Shown piece after piece: positions 19,154-27,093 of a DNA stretch of 27,534 nt. This stretch comes from a virus. Position numbers and translations under genes: made by a program. Numbering within the stretch: position 1 is the first letter of the stretch; every line of letters starts with the position of its first letter. Under the pieces are notes generated by a model. That model had not been told where the DNA came from. It saw nothing but the letters and a program-made list of their open reading frames with translations, and searched no databases. Location: positions 1-27,534 of IMG/VR virus record IMGVR_UViG_3300036861_000344, one strand, 5' to 3'.

Positions 19154-19579
19154 ATGGCCGGCAAGAGCGACTACCTGGAGAACCGCGTTCTCGACCATTT
19201 CCTTGGTGGTGTGGCCTCCACAGCCCCAGCCACGGTCTACGTCGGACTGTTGACTACCGCGCCTAACGATGCCAGCACGTCCGGCTCACTCTCGCCGGGC
19301 GTGGAGGTGACGGGCGGTTCCTACGCCCGCGTCGCGGTCACCAATAACGCCACCAACTGGCCCGCCGCATCAGGCGGGGCGAAGGCGAACGGCACGGCCA
19401 TCACCTTCCCGGCTCCCTCTGCCAACTGGGGCGTGGTCGTCGCCTTCATCATCGCCGACGTCGCGTCAGGTGCCGGCAACATCCTCTACTGGGGACTCGT
19501 CACCCCCAACAAGACCGTGAACAACGGTGACCCAGCGCCTTCCTTCGCGATCGGTGACCTTGACGTCACGGAAGACTGA
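19154..19579 (+). CDS. Conserved phage virion protein, tail-fibre/adhesin-like
   Basis: A 141-residue protein; ATG 19154 has AGGAGG 5 nt upstream and is preferred to the adjacent TTG 19151. MAGKSDYLENRVLDHFLGG, APATVYVGLLTTAPND, GGSYARVAVTNNATNWPAASGG, KANGTAITFPAPSANWGVVVAFII and GNILYWGLVTPNKTVNNGDPAPSFAIGDLDVTED match a widespread phage family, mostly beta, seen near tail-fibre and adhesin genes of many phages. It is likely a virion surface or tail-tip component. Its stop overlaps the next ATG. Confidence 0.72.
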   Translation: MAGKSDYLENRVLDHFLGGVASTAPATVYVGLLTTAPNDASTSGSLSPGVEVTGGSYARVAVTNNATNWPAASGGAKANGTAITFPAPSANWGVVVAFIIADVASGAGNILYWGLVTPNKTVNNGDPAPSFAIGDLDVTED

Positions 19580-20694
19580 TGAGACGTACCCTCCTCGCAG
19601 CCCTCGGGGCCCTGGCAGTAGCCGGGGCCCTTCTGATTCGGCCCGATGCTCCTGTCTCGGGCCACCATTCTTCTGACCTAGCGAGCATGGACGCACGCGT
19701 GGATGCGCTGGAGTCACAGGTGGCCGAGCTCTGGATCGACTACCAGGCACGCAAGACGCCGAAGCCCACGGCGACGCCGCTACCGACCCCCACGCCGACA
19801 GTGGTGCCCACAGCCACCCCGACAGTGGTGCCTACCCCTGGTCCGACGGCCACTGTCCCGCCCCCGAGCGGCTTCGAGCTGCAATGGCCGCAATACCCGG
19901 CCTTTTGGACCCTCGGCGACATGGCCGATGTGGCGACCACGGGCCAGGACGCCTGGGATAGCTTCGATGACGTGGACTACGAGGGGCGCTGCGCTCCCGG
20001 CGAGTCCGGTGCGTTCTGTCCGGGGGACGGGATCAACGAGCGGTTTGAGATCGTCTCGGACCCGGCGGGTTCGGGCCGGTTGGTTATCCAGACGCTCAAC
20101 GTCTCGACCGACGTGGACGACCAGTACCCCAGCTCACCTTCGCACACCGGGGCATGGGCCAATCCTCGGGACCAGTTCGCGGGCGTCACGGCCTGCCATG
20201 CCTGGGGTGTCCTCTTCCGCGACGCGACGGAGTTCCCCCCGCCGGGCGGCTGGATGCTCGTCCATGAGGATCACTCCGGTGGTGGACCGCCGAACACCGC
20301 GCTAGAGGTCCTCGACGGCCCTGACGCGGACACGGCTCGCAATGAGCTGGGCTACCGCGTGCGCAACGGCTCAGGCGCCGATATCGGCATCGTCTATGAC
20401 CTCGGCCCCTTGGCCTACGGTCACTGGCACTACATCGTCTCCTGCGTCCGCTTCGACAACGGGACGGCAGGCTGGGCGCGCATCTGGCACTCGCTCGATG
20501 TGACGCCAGACGTGACCGGCCCACCGACCGGCGAGCGGACGGGCATCGACATGACCTGGGCTGACGGCTTCACCTGGCTGGGCATCTACCGCCAGCCGCT
20601 GCCATCGGGTGAGAGTCAGACGGTCTACTTCTGGGGCTATGGCCGAAGTGCCGGTGATCCGGCGCGGGCGGTGGCCCTGGCGCAGCTCCCCTAG
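19579..20694 (+). CDS. Secreted protein: signal peptide, PT-rich linker, ConA-like (polysaccharide-lyase-like) domain
   Basis: A 371-residue protein, ATG overlapping the previous stop. Residues 1-~25 (RRTLLAALGALAVAGALLIRP) form a signal peptide. Residues 33-56 (SDLASMDARVDALESQVAEL) look like a coiled coil, and 59-97 are a Pro/Thr/Ala linker (PTATPLPTPTPTVVPTATPT) partly from a 24-bp tandem repeat (CCGACAGTGGTGCC at 19795 and 19819). The C-terminal ~270 residues (ERFEIVSDPAGSGRLVIQTLN, HAWGVLFRD, TALEVLDGP, YGHWHYIVSCVRFDNGTAGWARIWHSLD, DMTWADGFTWLGIYRQ) have the beta-sandwich pattern of heparin-lyase-like polysaccharide lyases. It may bind or degrade surface glycans. A Sec signal on a protein in the head block is unusual. 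Enzyme class not certain. Confidence 0.7.
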   Translation: MRRTLLAALGALAVAGALLIRPDAPVSGHHSSDLASMDARVDALESQVAELWIDYQARKTPKPTATPLPTPTPTVVPTATPTVVPTPGPTATVPPPSGFELQWPQYPAFWTLGDMADVATTGQDAWDSFDDVDYEGRCAPGESGAFCPGDGINERFEIVSDPAGSGRLVIQTLNVSTDVDDQYPSSPSHTGAWANPRDQFAGVTACHAWGVLFRDATEFPPPGGWMLVHEDHSGGGPPNTALEVLDGPDADTARNELGYRVRNGSGADIGIVYDLGPLAYGHWHYIVSCVRFDNGTAGWARIWHSLDVTPDVTGPPTGERTGIDMTWADGFTWLGIYRQPLPSGESQTVYFWGYGRSAGDPARAVALAQLP

Positions 20695-21768
20695 ATGCCC
20701 GTCAGCCGAGCCCGCTACGCCTCGCCCGCGATCGGGTCATTCATGCTCATGGACCAGGCGGCTCTAGTGGCCCTGCCAGCGTCAGGCTCGGCTTGGGACG
20801 CCATCATCACCGCCTCTGATGCGGCGGCCGGGACGCCCAACCTCGCGGACATCAACACCCTGACGCATCAAAAGGTGGCCTTCGCTAAGGCCCTCCGTTA
20901 CGCCCGCGTGGGCGGGAGTACCTACCGCAGCGACGCGCGGGACCTCATCCTCGCTGCCATCGGCACGGAGGACAACGGGTCCGGGGCGGACGGGGCGCTC
21001 GCTCTCTCCCGTCAGTTGGCGCCATACGTCATGGCCGCCGACTTCATCAACTTGCGTGGCCTGTCGGTCGGCGACGACAACACCTTCCGCACCTGGCTGA
21101 GCACCATCTGCACGAAGGTGGTCGGCTCCCACGGCCTGTGGTTCACCGTCCGGGGCACGCACGAGAACGCGCCTGCGAACTGGGGCTGCCTGGCCGGCGC
21201 ATCGCGCATCGCGACCGCCATCTACCTGGGCGACACGACCGACATCAACTTCGCGCGGGTGGTGCTCCAAGGCTTTCTCGGCGACCGGACAGCCTACTCG
21301 GGTTTCCTGGCGCTGTGGCAGCCGGAATACGACGAAGAGCGGACCTGGGCCTGCTCCCCGGACCTGTACACGCCCATCAACCCGGCCTGCACCCTGAGCA
21401 CCATCAACGTGGATGGCGTCATCCCGGTGGATACCCCGCGCGATAGCGTGTCGACGCAGGTGACGCTCACCTGGCCCCCGCCTCCGGTCGGCGTCAACTA
21501 CACCCTGGAGGACCTCCAGGGGCTGATCGTCCAGGCCGAGCTTCTCAACCGACGCGGGTATCCGGTCTACACCTGGTCATCGCAGGCGATCAAGCGGGTG
21601 GGCGAGATGATCGAGCGTTCCCGCCTTGCTGGCGGCACGGGTTGGATCGACTTCGCCGTCAACGACCACATCCCCTGGGTGCTGAACAAGCGGTACTCGA
21701 TGGGACTCGCCACGCGAGCAGCCGGGTGGGGTCGCATGTTCGGCTTCACCGACTGGCTCTACCAGTAG
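20695..21768 (+). CDS. Alginate-lyase-like alpha-toroid protein, paralogue 1
   Basis: A 357-residue protein with ATG immediately after the previous TAG. Repeated helix pairs occur: VAFAKALRYARVGGSTYRSDARDLILAAIG, ALALSRQLAPYVMAADFINL, NWGCLAGASRIATAIYLGDT, LEDLQGLIVQAELLNRRGYPVYTWSSQAIKRV, DFAVNDHIPWVLNKRYSMGL, FTDWLYQ. The composition and 'ALRYARxG...Y' start resemble alginate lyase (PL5) and related alpha/alpha-toroid lyase folds of phage depolymerases. Possible catalytic residues (Asn/His/Tyr) occur around GTHENAPANW and NDHIPW. It is the first of a tandem pair. No signal peptide, so it is likely a virion protein. Function inferred from fold pattern only. Confidence 0.65.
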   Translation: MPVSRARYASPAIGSFMLMDQAALVALPASGSAWDAIITASDAAAGTPNLADINTLTHQKVAFAKALRYARVGGSTYRSDARDLILAAIGTEDNGSGADGALALSRQLAPYVMAADFINLRGLSVGDDNTFRTWLSTICTKVVGSHGLWFTVRGTHENAPANWGCLAGASRIATAIYLGDTTDINFARVVLQGFLGDRTAYSGFLALWQPEYDEERTWACSPDLYTPINPACTLSTINVDGVIPVDTPRDSVSTQVTLTWPPPPVGVNYTLEDLQGLIVQAELLNRRGYPVYTWSSQAIKRVGEMIERSRLAGGTGWIDFAVNDHIPWVLNKRYSMGLATRAAGWGRMFGFTDWLYQ

Positions 21769-22857
21769 ATGGTCCTCCAGCACGGCCGGGACGTGACCAG
21801 CCCGGTCATCCCCCTGGGGCCGTACCTGCTCATCGACGCGGGCGAACTGGCGGCCCTGCCCACGAGCGGCACGGCCTATACCAACATGCTCGCCTACGCC
21901 GACGCGGTGTGGCCCACGCAAGATATCCAGGACCCCGTCAACCAGCATGCTGCCCATGTCCTGGCCGGAGCTCTGGTCTACGCCCGCACCGGCACCGGTT
22001 CCTACCGGACCAAGACGCAGACGGGGATCATGGCCGTCATCGGCACCGAGGGCTCGGCCTCAGGACCGGCCAACGGTGTGCTGGCGATGGCTCGCCATCT
22101 CTCCAACTACGCCCTGGCGGCTGACCTCATCGGGCTGGGGGCACTTTCGCCGACCGACGATGACTCGTTCCGCACCTGGGCCGGCGCCATGCGTGCGCAG
22201 AACATCGGTAGCCATGCTCGCTGGAAGAACCTCCGCTACACCCACGAGGATGCGGGCTCGAGCTGGGGCAGTCTGTCGGGTGCGTCACGCATCGCCGTCT
22301 CGGCCTATCTCGGCGATACCAACGACCTCGCAGCAGCCGACCTCGTGTATCAGGGCTTCCTCGGTGACCGCACCAAGTGGATCCACACCGACGCGCTCAC
22401 CAACTACCCCGATCGCGTGTCATGGTCGTGCGCTGGCGACGCCACTGCGGCGCCCATCAACCCCGCCTGCACGCTCTCGGGCATCAACGCCAACGGCTTT
22501 ATCCCGGTCGAGATCGCACAGACCACCAGCGGCGATCAGGTCCTGACCTGGCCGCCCGCCGATGAGGGCATCGACTACCAGACCGAAGCCCTGCACGGGC
22601 TCATGGTCCAGGCCCAGCTCCTCTATCGCCAGGGCTACTCCTCGGCCTGGCTCTACTCCGACCAAGCGTTGAAGCGCGCAGCCGATGTCATCACCCGCTC
22701 AGGCGACGCCGCCGGCCGGACCTGGAACGAGGGCAACACGGTCAAGCGCAGCATCCCCTGGCTGCTCAACAGCATCTACGGCACGACCTACCCCACCGTC
22801 CAGCCCATCGGGCTGGGGCTGAACATCAGCCACACCGATTGGCTCTATGGCGGCTGA
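21769..22857 (+). CDS. Alginate-lyase-like alpha-toroid protein, paralogue 2
   Basis: A 362-residue tandem paralogue of the preceding gene, ATG directly after its TAG. Shared blocks include HVLAGALVYARTGTGSYR, IGTEGSASGPANGVLAMARHLSNYALAADLIGL, SLSGASRIAVSAYLGDTNDL, VYQGFLGDRTKW, PINPACTLSGINANGFIPV, EALHGLMVQAQLLYRQGYSSAWLYSDQALKR, RSIPWLLNSIYG and HTDWLYG. The extent of similarity over the whole length points to duplication followed by strong divergence. Both have an internal WPPxxxGxxY loop before the final helices. Different substrate specificity of the two copies would be one reason to keep both. The stop overlaps the next gene by 11 nt. Confidence 0.65.
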   Translation: MVLQHGRDVTSPVIPLGPYLLIDAGELAALPTSGTAYTNMLAYADAVWPTQDIQDPVNQHAAHVLAGALVYARTGTGSYRTKTQTGIMAVIGTEGSASGPANGVLAMARHLSNYALAADLIGLGALSPTDDDSFRTWAGAMRAQNIGSHARWKNLRYTHEDAGSSWGSLSGASRIAVSAYLGDTNDLAAADLVYQGFLGDRTKWIHTDALTNYPDRVSWSCAGDATAAPINPACTLSGINANGFIPVEIAQTTSGDQVLTWPPADEGIDYQTEALHGLMVQAQLLYRQGYSSAWLYSDQALKRAADVITRSGDAAGRTWNEGNTVKRSIPWLLNSIYGTTYPTVQPIGLGLNISHTDWLYGG

Positions 22858-24016
22858 CTTCTGCTGCACTGGCGGCTGTGGTATCGCCGTCGTCGGCACC
22901 GGGAACATCCAGCGTCACTGGAATGTGCTCATCGGGACCGTGGCCGTAGAGACGACCATCGTCCCGCCGGGGATGCCCGCGTCGTATAAGTTCGGCGCCA
23001 CCGCCGTGGATGGCTCGCTGGCCTACACCATCGCCCGGAAGTTCGTCGCCGCGCGCTTCTATATCTACTGCGACAACTGGCCCTCGGCGGGCATCTTCCC
23101 GCTCTTCTCGGCCAACGCCAACGGCGCCTTCTCGGTCCAGCTCGGCACGACCGGGCTGATGTTCTGCAAGGTGGGCGCTGGAGCCAACAGCGGGACCGTC
23201 CAGCTCACCCTCGATACCTGGCATCGCGTCGATGTCCTGTTCGACTCCAATACCGGCACCGGCTCGGCGAAGATCAGAGTGGACGGTGGGACCGAGCAGA
23301 CCGCCACGAATGTCCAGACCAGCGTCAACATGACCTCGGCCCGCATCGGACTCGGGGCCACCGCCTCGGGACCGATCTACATCGCCGGGTTCATCCTGGG
23401 TACCGCTGCCGCCGATTACCCCTGGGGCGCGGGCAAGGTCATCGCCGACCGGCCCACGCGGGACTCGGGCCATTCGGTGGGTGCGGGCGCGTTCGTGGAC
23501 GATCTTGGGGCAGCCCTGTCCAACGCCACCACCACGGCCTGGCAGCGGCTCGACGACCCGATGACCGGCGCGAGCCCGTTCATCAAGCAGACCGTCAACG
23601 ATGGGGCGGGCTACATGCAGGTGGGCTTCGCTGCCACCAGTGAGACGGGCAACGCTCGCTCCCTGTGCATCACGGCCTCGGTCCGCGCCGACACCACGGG
23701 CGCGAACCAAAGCAAGGTCGTGGTCAACGACAACGGCACGCTGGTCGATGCCTGGCCGGGTACCTCGGATTTCTCCGACTTGACCAACTCCTACCCCTCC
23801 AAGCAGTACGCCACCGCTCCCTCGGGCGGGGCCTGGATACCCGCTCGGGTGGACGGCCTGCTGGTGCGTATCGGCCATGGCCTGCTCATCCCCGGCGCGC
23901 CCATCTTCCAAGGCATCGTGCGCGAGATGGAGTACGCCATCAGCGCACCGGCCGAAGGTGCGCGAGGGATGCAACTCATATCTCGCACCGCACAACATCG
24001 GGCATCCCGCTGGTGA
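22847..24016 (+). CDS. LamG/ConA-like lectin-domain virion protein
   Basis: A 389-residue protein; ATG 22847 lies within the end of the previous gene. After a Cys-rich start (FCCTGGCG) the N-terminal 200 residues are beta-rich: NIQRHWNVLIGTVAVETTIV, ARKFVAARFYIYCDNWPSAGIFPLFSANANGAFSVQLGTTGLMFCKVGAG, TLDTWHRVDVLFDSNTGTGSAKIRVDGGTE, SARIGLGATASGPIYIAGFIL. This is the LamG/ConA-like sandwich (TWHRVDVLFD and IRVDGG are hallmark strands) common in phage tail and fibre proteins. The second half (VIADRPTRDSGHSVGAG to end) is another domain of beta character. It probably binds glycans or another host ligand. Confidence 0.75.
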   Translation: MAADFCCTGGCGIAVVGTGNIQRHWNVLIGTVAVETTIVPPGMPASYKFGATAVDGSLAYTIARKFVAARFYIYCDNWPSAGIFPLFSANANGAFSVQLGTTGLMFCKVGAGANSGTVQLTLDTWHRVDVLFDSNTGTGSAKIRVDGGTEQTATNVQTSVNMTSARIGLGATASGPIYIAGFILGTAAADYPWGAGKVIADRPTRDSGHSVGAGAFVDDLGAALSNATTTAWQRLDDPMTGASPFIKQTVNDGAGYMQVGFAATSETGNARSLCITASVRADTTGANQSKVVVNDNGTLVDAWPGTSDFSDLTNSYPSKQYATAPSGGAWIPARVDGLLVRIGHGLLIPGAPIFQGIVREMEYAISAPAEGARGMQLISRTAQHRASRW

Positions 24017-24028
24017 GAAAGGATCGGC

Positions 24029-24496
24029 ATGGCTAAGGCTGGCTACACCGTCACCACAGAGGGAGCCGTGGCCCTCGCGGCCGCAGGGACGGCCAAGACG
24101 ATCCTGGCTATCATCGCGCCGGCCCAGTTCGGTATCGACCTCAAGAAGGTCTACTTCTCCTTCGATGGCGTGACCGCCTCGGAGAAACCCATCCTGGTGG
24201 AGATCGTGCGCTTCACGACCGATGGCACGGGCACGGCGGTGACCGTCGCGCAGGCCTACGGCCCGACCATCACGGCAGGCTTCACGGCCAAGAAGAACTA
24301 CGGCACTGAGCCCACCACACCGACCGTCCTGGCAGCCCTGGAGTTCGACCCCAACAAGGGCTCGGTCATCTACGACTGGCCGCTGGCCGAGACCTACGAC
24401 ACGGCCGTCTCACAGGTCATGGGCGTGCGTATGACCATCCCCACTGGTGGCGCCGCAGTCAACGCACGGGTGACGCTCGGCTTCGAGAGGACCTAA
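24029..24496 (+). CDS. Conserved phage structural protein, 155 aa
   Basis: ATG 24029 with AAAGGA 5 nt upstream. The pattern LAIIAPAQFGIDLKKVYFSFDGVTASEKPILVEIVRFTTDGTGTAVTVAQAYGPT and TAKKNYGTEPTTPTVLAALEFDPNKGSVIYDWPL is recognisable in many phage genomes near lectin and repeat proteins, predicted as a beta-sandwich virion component. MTIPTGGAAVNARVTLGFER ends it. The exact role (decoration or fibre) is unclear. It belongs to the accessory block. Confidence 0.68.
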   Translation: MAKAGYTVTTEGAVALAAAGTAKTILAIIAPAQFGIDLKKVYFSFDGVTASEKPILVEIVRFTTDGTGTAVTVAQAYGPTITAGFTAKKNYGTEPTTPTVLAALEFDPNKGSVIYDWPLAETYDTAVSQVMGVRMTIPTGGAAVNARVTLGFERT

Positions 24497-24499
24497 GTC

Positions 24500-25303
24500 G
24501 TGGCCCGTCTGGGCCGCGCCCGGCGCCTTTCCCCGGTCCTCCAACGAGGCCTAGTCGCTGCCGCTGGAGCCGATACGGCTCTTGCCGGGTCGAGTGCCGG
24601 CAGCTCCTCAGCATCGGGCGTCCTTACCACCCAGGTCCGTCTCGCTGGTTCCTCCGCTGGCGTCGCGACCGCTTCCGGAGCCCTAACCACTCAGATCCGG
24701 CTGGCAGGGACCTCGGCCGGTGTCGGGACCGCTTCCGCAAGTCTGACGACCCAGATACGCCTGGCTGGATCGTCAGCGGGCGTGGGGACGGCGCAGGGCT
24801 CGCTGACGACAGCCATCCCGCTCGCGGGGTCCTCTGCGGGCACAGCGACCGCCTCCGCTGGCCTGACGACCCAGATTCAGCTCGCTGGGGCATCGGCTGG
24901 CACCTCGGACGCCACGGGCATCCTGTCCAGCACCGGGGATGTCGCTCTTCACGGAGTGACTGCGGGCTCTTCGTCGGCAGCGGGCATCCTGTCCACGGCC
25001 ATCAGCCTGGTCGGCTCGGCTCCAGGGACATCCACTGCCGCAGGTTCTCTCGCGACCGCCATCGCGCTGGCGGGAGTAGCAGCGGGTGGCTCGACGGCAG
25101 CGGCTCAACTCGCCACGGCGATTGCTCTCGCCGGACAGTCAACGGCGTCGTCGGGCGGGTCGGGGGCCTTGTCCGTCATCGTGGCCACGGTTGGTGGCTT
25201 CCCGCCGCGCCTGTCGGTGAGAAGCGCCTCTCCTCGGTTGCGCGCTGAGACGGACGTGCCTGTCCTCACCGCCTCCTCGCACGTACCGGAGATTGACGGT
25301 TGA
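24500..25303 (+). CDS. Protein of ten 20-residue repeats
   Basis: A 267-residue protein, GTG start. From residue 28 to ~229, ten tandem 20-residue units (one 22) of consensus LAGSSAGxxTASGxLTTxIx are seen, made of small residues (A, G, S, T) with a hydrophobic at two fixed positions. This resembles beta-solenoid or fibrous phage repeat proteins. The first five units are nearly alike, while later ones diverge, suggesting 60-bp expansion. The C-terminal ~40 residues (GFPPRLSVRSASPRLRAETDVPVLTASS) form a non-repeat cap. The protein may be a fibre, spacer or head-surface protein. Its stop overlaps the TTG of the connector gene (TTGA). Confidence 0.75.
   Translation: MARLGRARRLSPVLQRGLVAAAGADTALAGSSAGSSSASGVLTTQVRLAGSSAGVATASGALTTQIRLAGTSAGVGTASASLTTQIRLAGSSAGVGTAQGSLTTAIPLAGSSAGTATASAGLTTQIQLAGASAGTSDATGILSSTGDVALHGVTAGSSSAAGILSTAISLVGSAPGTSTAAGSLATAIALAGVAAGGSTAAAQLATAIALAGQSTASSGGSGALSVIVATVGGFPPRLSVRSASPRLRAETDVPVLTASSHVPEIDG
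24581..25186 (+). repeat. 60-bp tandem repeats encoding LAGSSAG units
   Basis: Ten in-frame units, nine of 60 bp and one of 66 bp, with GCTGG and CTGACGACCCAGAT-like segments recurring at the same phase. Spacing is contiguous and the frame is kept, so these are coding repeats and not a CRISPR array. Confidence 0.75.
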
Positions 25304-26190
25304 TTCACCTCACGGTCACCCTGACCCGCTCATCCGCCGACATCCTCCGAGACTACGGAGCCAACGCGAAGCTCCATGTCCAGCGCGACACGACGGCTGC
25401 CTTCCTGGCTCCGGTCGACCTCCCGCTCATCGCCATCCTCGATGGCACCGAGAGCTACGAGACGGCTGACTCGAATGGCACGGCCAGCTCTTGGTATCGG
25501 AACCGCTATGAGGACAACACCGCCGCTAACGCGTCGCAGTGGTCGACCCCAGAGCAGCCGGATCAGGACACCTACGCCACGCTTGACGATGTCCTACGGA
25601 CGTTCGGCAACGACGAGCCCTCCACCGCCAAGCAGGCACGCTACTCGGACCTGCTGCGGGTGGTCACGGACGAACTGACGGCTGAGATCGGACGGGACTT
25701 CTTCCGTCACCCGGCTGTCTCGGGCACGGAGACGCGCTACTTCACCGCTGATAGCAAGCGGAGATTGCACGTCCACGAAGGCATCATCCCGGGCTCTATT
25801 GTGAGCGTGAAATACGGCACCTATGGCTCGACACTTACGACCGTCAACGCGGCTGACTACCTGACCGAAATAGTCGACGGGGCCATCGTCCACCTCGACC
25901 TGACGGGGGTCGGGACGACGCTGCAGGAATGGCCTACGGGCGACTACGAGGTCGAAGTGGTGGCGGCCTTCGGTCATGCCACACCGCCCGTCCGGCTCCG
26001 CGAGGCTACGGTGGCACGGGTCCGTCAACTCGTCGGAGCGGACCCGTCCGTGCAGGGGGGAGTGCCTGGTCCCCCCGAGCTGGGCGGTCGAGGGGGCACT
26101 TGGGCTTCGGCAGGTCTCATCCGCTGGCCGGACGTGACCTATCGGGCCATCGACCACTACCGGCGGCGCTTCGCCGCCTGTTACGTCTAG
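25300..26190 (+). CDS. Head-tail connector (gp6-like) with N-terminal Fn3-like domain
   Basis: A 296-residue protein, TTG start overlapping the upstream stop (TTGA). The first ~87 residues (LTVTLTRSSADILRDYGANAKLHVQRD, IAILDGTESYETADSNGTASSWYRNRYED, WSTPEQP) have the beta pattern and 'SWYRxRY' segment of phage fibronectin-like domains. From ~88 (TYATLDDVLRTFGNDEPS, YSDLLRVVTDELTAEIGRDFFRHP, ETRYFTADSKRRLHVHEG, GDYEVEVVAAFGHATPPVRLREATVARVRQLV) it is a head-tail adaptor of the HK97 gp6/gp15 type. It should bind the portal and receive the stopper. The extra beta domain may contact capsid or carbohydrate. Connectors are usually about 100-200 aa, so this is a fusion. Confidence 0.8.
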   Translation: MIHLTVTLTRSSADILRDYGANAKLHVQRDTTAAFLAPVDLPLIAILDGTESYETADSNGTASSWYRNRYEDNTAANASQWSTPEQPDQDTYATLDDVLRTFGNDEPSTAKQARYSDLLRVVTDELTAEIGRDFFRHPAVSGTETRYFTADSKRRLHVHEGIIPGSIVSVKYGTYGSTLTTVNAADYLTEIVDGAIVHLDLTGVGTTLQEWPTGDYEVEVVAAFGHATPPVRLREATVARVRQLVGADPSVQGGVPGPPELGGRGGTWASAGLIRWPDVTYRAIDHYRRRFAACYV

Positions 26191-26597
26191 TGATCGAGTT
26201 CGATGTGCGCGGCCTGCCTGAGGCCAAGCGCCTCCTCGATGAGTTCCAGGGCAGGGCACTCGACAAGCGGGTCAAGAACGGCCTGCGAGCGGGTGCCAAG
26301 CGCCTCCGTCCTCCCCTCCGGGCAGCGGGAGCGCAGCGGAGCCAGCGCGTGGGGAAGTCGGTCGGCTACCGCACCAAGGGTCACAACGTCATCGTCGGGC
26401 CGCGCTTCTTCACTTGGCTCTTCTTTGAGCGAGGCACGAAACCCCACGGCATCCCCATCGGGCGCGGACCGTCTGCGGGGCGAGTCATCCCCCACCCCGG
26501 CCAACGTCCTACGCCCTTCGTGGGTCCGACCTTCGACGCCCAGCGGAGCGGGGTCGAGCGGGACATCGAGGCCAAGATGTTCGAGGGCCTGCGCTAG
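26190..26597 (+). CDS. HK97 gp10-like neck/tail protein
   Basis: A 135-residue protein, GTG overlapping the preceding TAG by one base. It begins VIEFDVRGLPEAKRLLDEFQGRALDKRVKNGLRAGAKRL, a helix typical of the family, followed by the diagnostic VIVGPRFFTWLFFERGTKPHGIP and HPGQRPTPFVGPTFDAQRSGVERDIEAKM. HK97 gp10-like proteins form the head-tail junction and complete the neck. The position between adaptor and tail-completion genes fits. Confidence 0.85.
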   Translation: MIEFDVRGLPEAKRLLDEFQGRALDKRVKNGLRAGAKRLRPPLRAAGAQRSQRVGKSVGYRTKGHNVIVGPRFFTWLFFERGTKPHGIPIGRGPSAGRVIPHPGQRPTPFVGPTFDAQRSGVERDIEAKMFEGLR

Positions 26598-27083
26598 ATG
26601 GCTGGTGAGAGCGAGGTCTGGCTCGACGCCATCGCTCGGGTGGCCGCAACCATCGAGGGCATCAAGGCCGCCAAGGCTTACGCCGGAGGGAAGGGCGGAG
26701 CTCCGGCGACGGTCGTCAAGCCTCTTCCGGATGTGCTCCAGGAAACCCCTGCGGCTCTCGTGGTCATGCGCGAGGGCGAGATCCTAGCCGGGACTTGGGA
26801 GCGTCAGACGCACACCGTCGAACTCCAGATCTACTTCTCCCGCGAGGACCTTGGGGATGCCTACGGGGAACTGACCAAATACCCCGCCCGTGTGGGCATG
26901 GCCTTTGAGGCGCACTCCAAGGCCTTCCTCGCATCGGGTGTGCAGTCGTCGATCCCACTCAACTACCGCATCGAGGACGTGGAGTGGCCGATCACGCCCG
27001 AGGGTCCCTGGCCGCTCTACATCGTCCTCATCTGGGACATCCAGGTGAAGGTCAACATCCCGCGCAACTACCAGGCCGCCTGA
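26598..27083 (+). CDS. Tail completion/terminator-like protein
   Basis: A 161-residue protein, ATG directly following the upstream TAG. WLDAIARVAATIEGIKAAKAYAGG, VVKPLPDVLQETPAALVVMREGE, WERQTHTVELQIYFSRED, YPARVGMAFEAHSKAF, and YRIEDVEWPITPEGPWPLYIVLIWDIQVKV suggest the alpha/beta fold of siphovirus tail completion proteins, which cap the tail tube and join it to the neck. Order (neck protein, then this, then the major tail gene region) supports the call. Homology cannot be confirmed by eye. Confidence 0.65.
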   Translation: MAGESEVWLDAIARVAATIEGIKAAKAYAGGKGGAPATVVKPLPDVLQETPAALVVMREGEILAGTWERQTHTVELQIYFSREDLGDAYGELTKYPARVGMAFEAHSKAFLASGVQSSIPLNYRIEDVEWPITPEGPWPLYIVLIWDIQVKVNIPRNYQAA

Positions 27084-27093
27084 AAGGAGCCCC

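Noticed and set aside
22826-23998. 390-codon minus-strand frame opposite the lectin-like gene
   Set aside because: Composition is Arg/Gly/Val rich, typical of an antisense shadow; the + strand has clear beta-sandwich motifs and fitting gene junctions.
24581-25186. CRISPR-like array
   Set aside because: Period is 60 bp with no unique spacers, and the frame is maintained through the repeats, so these are coding repeats.
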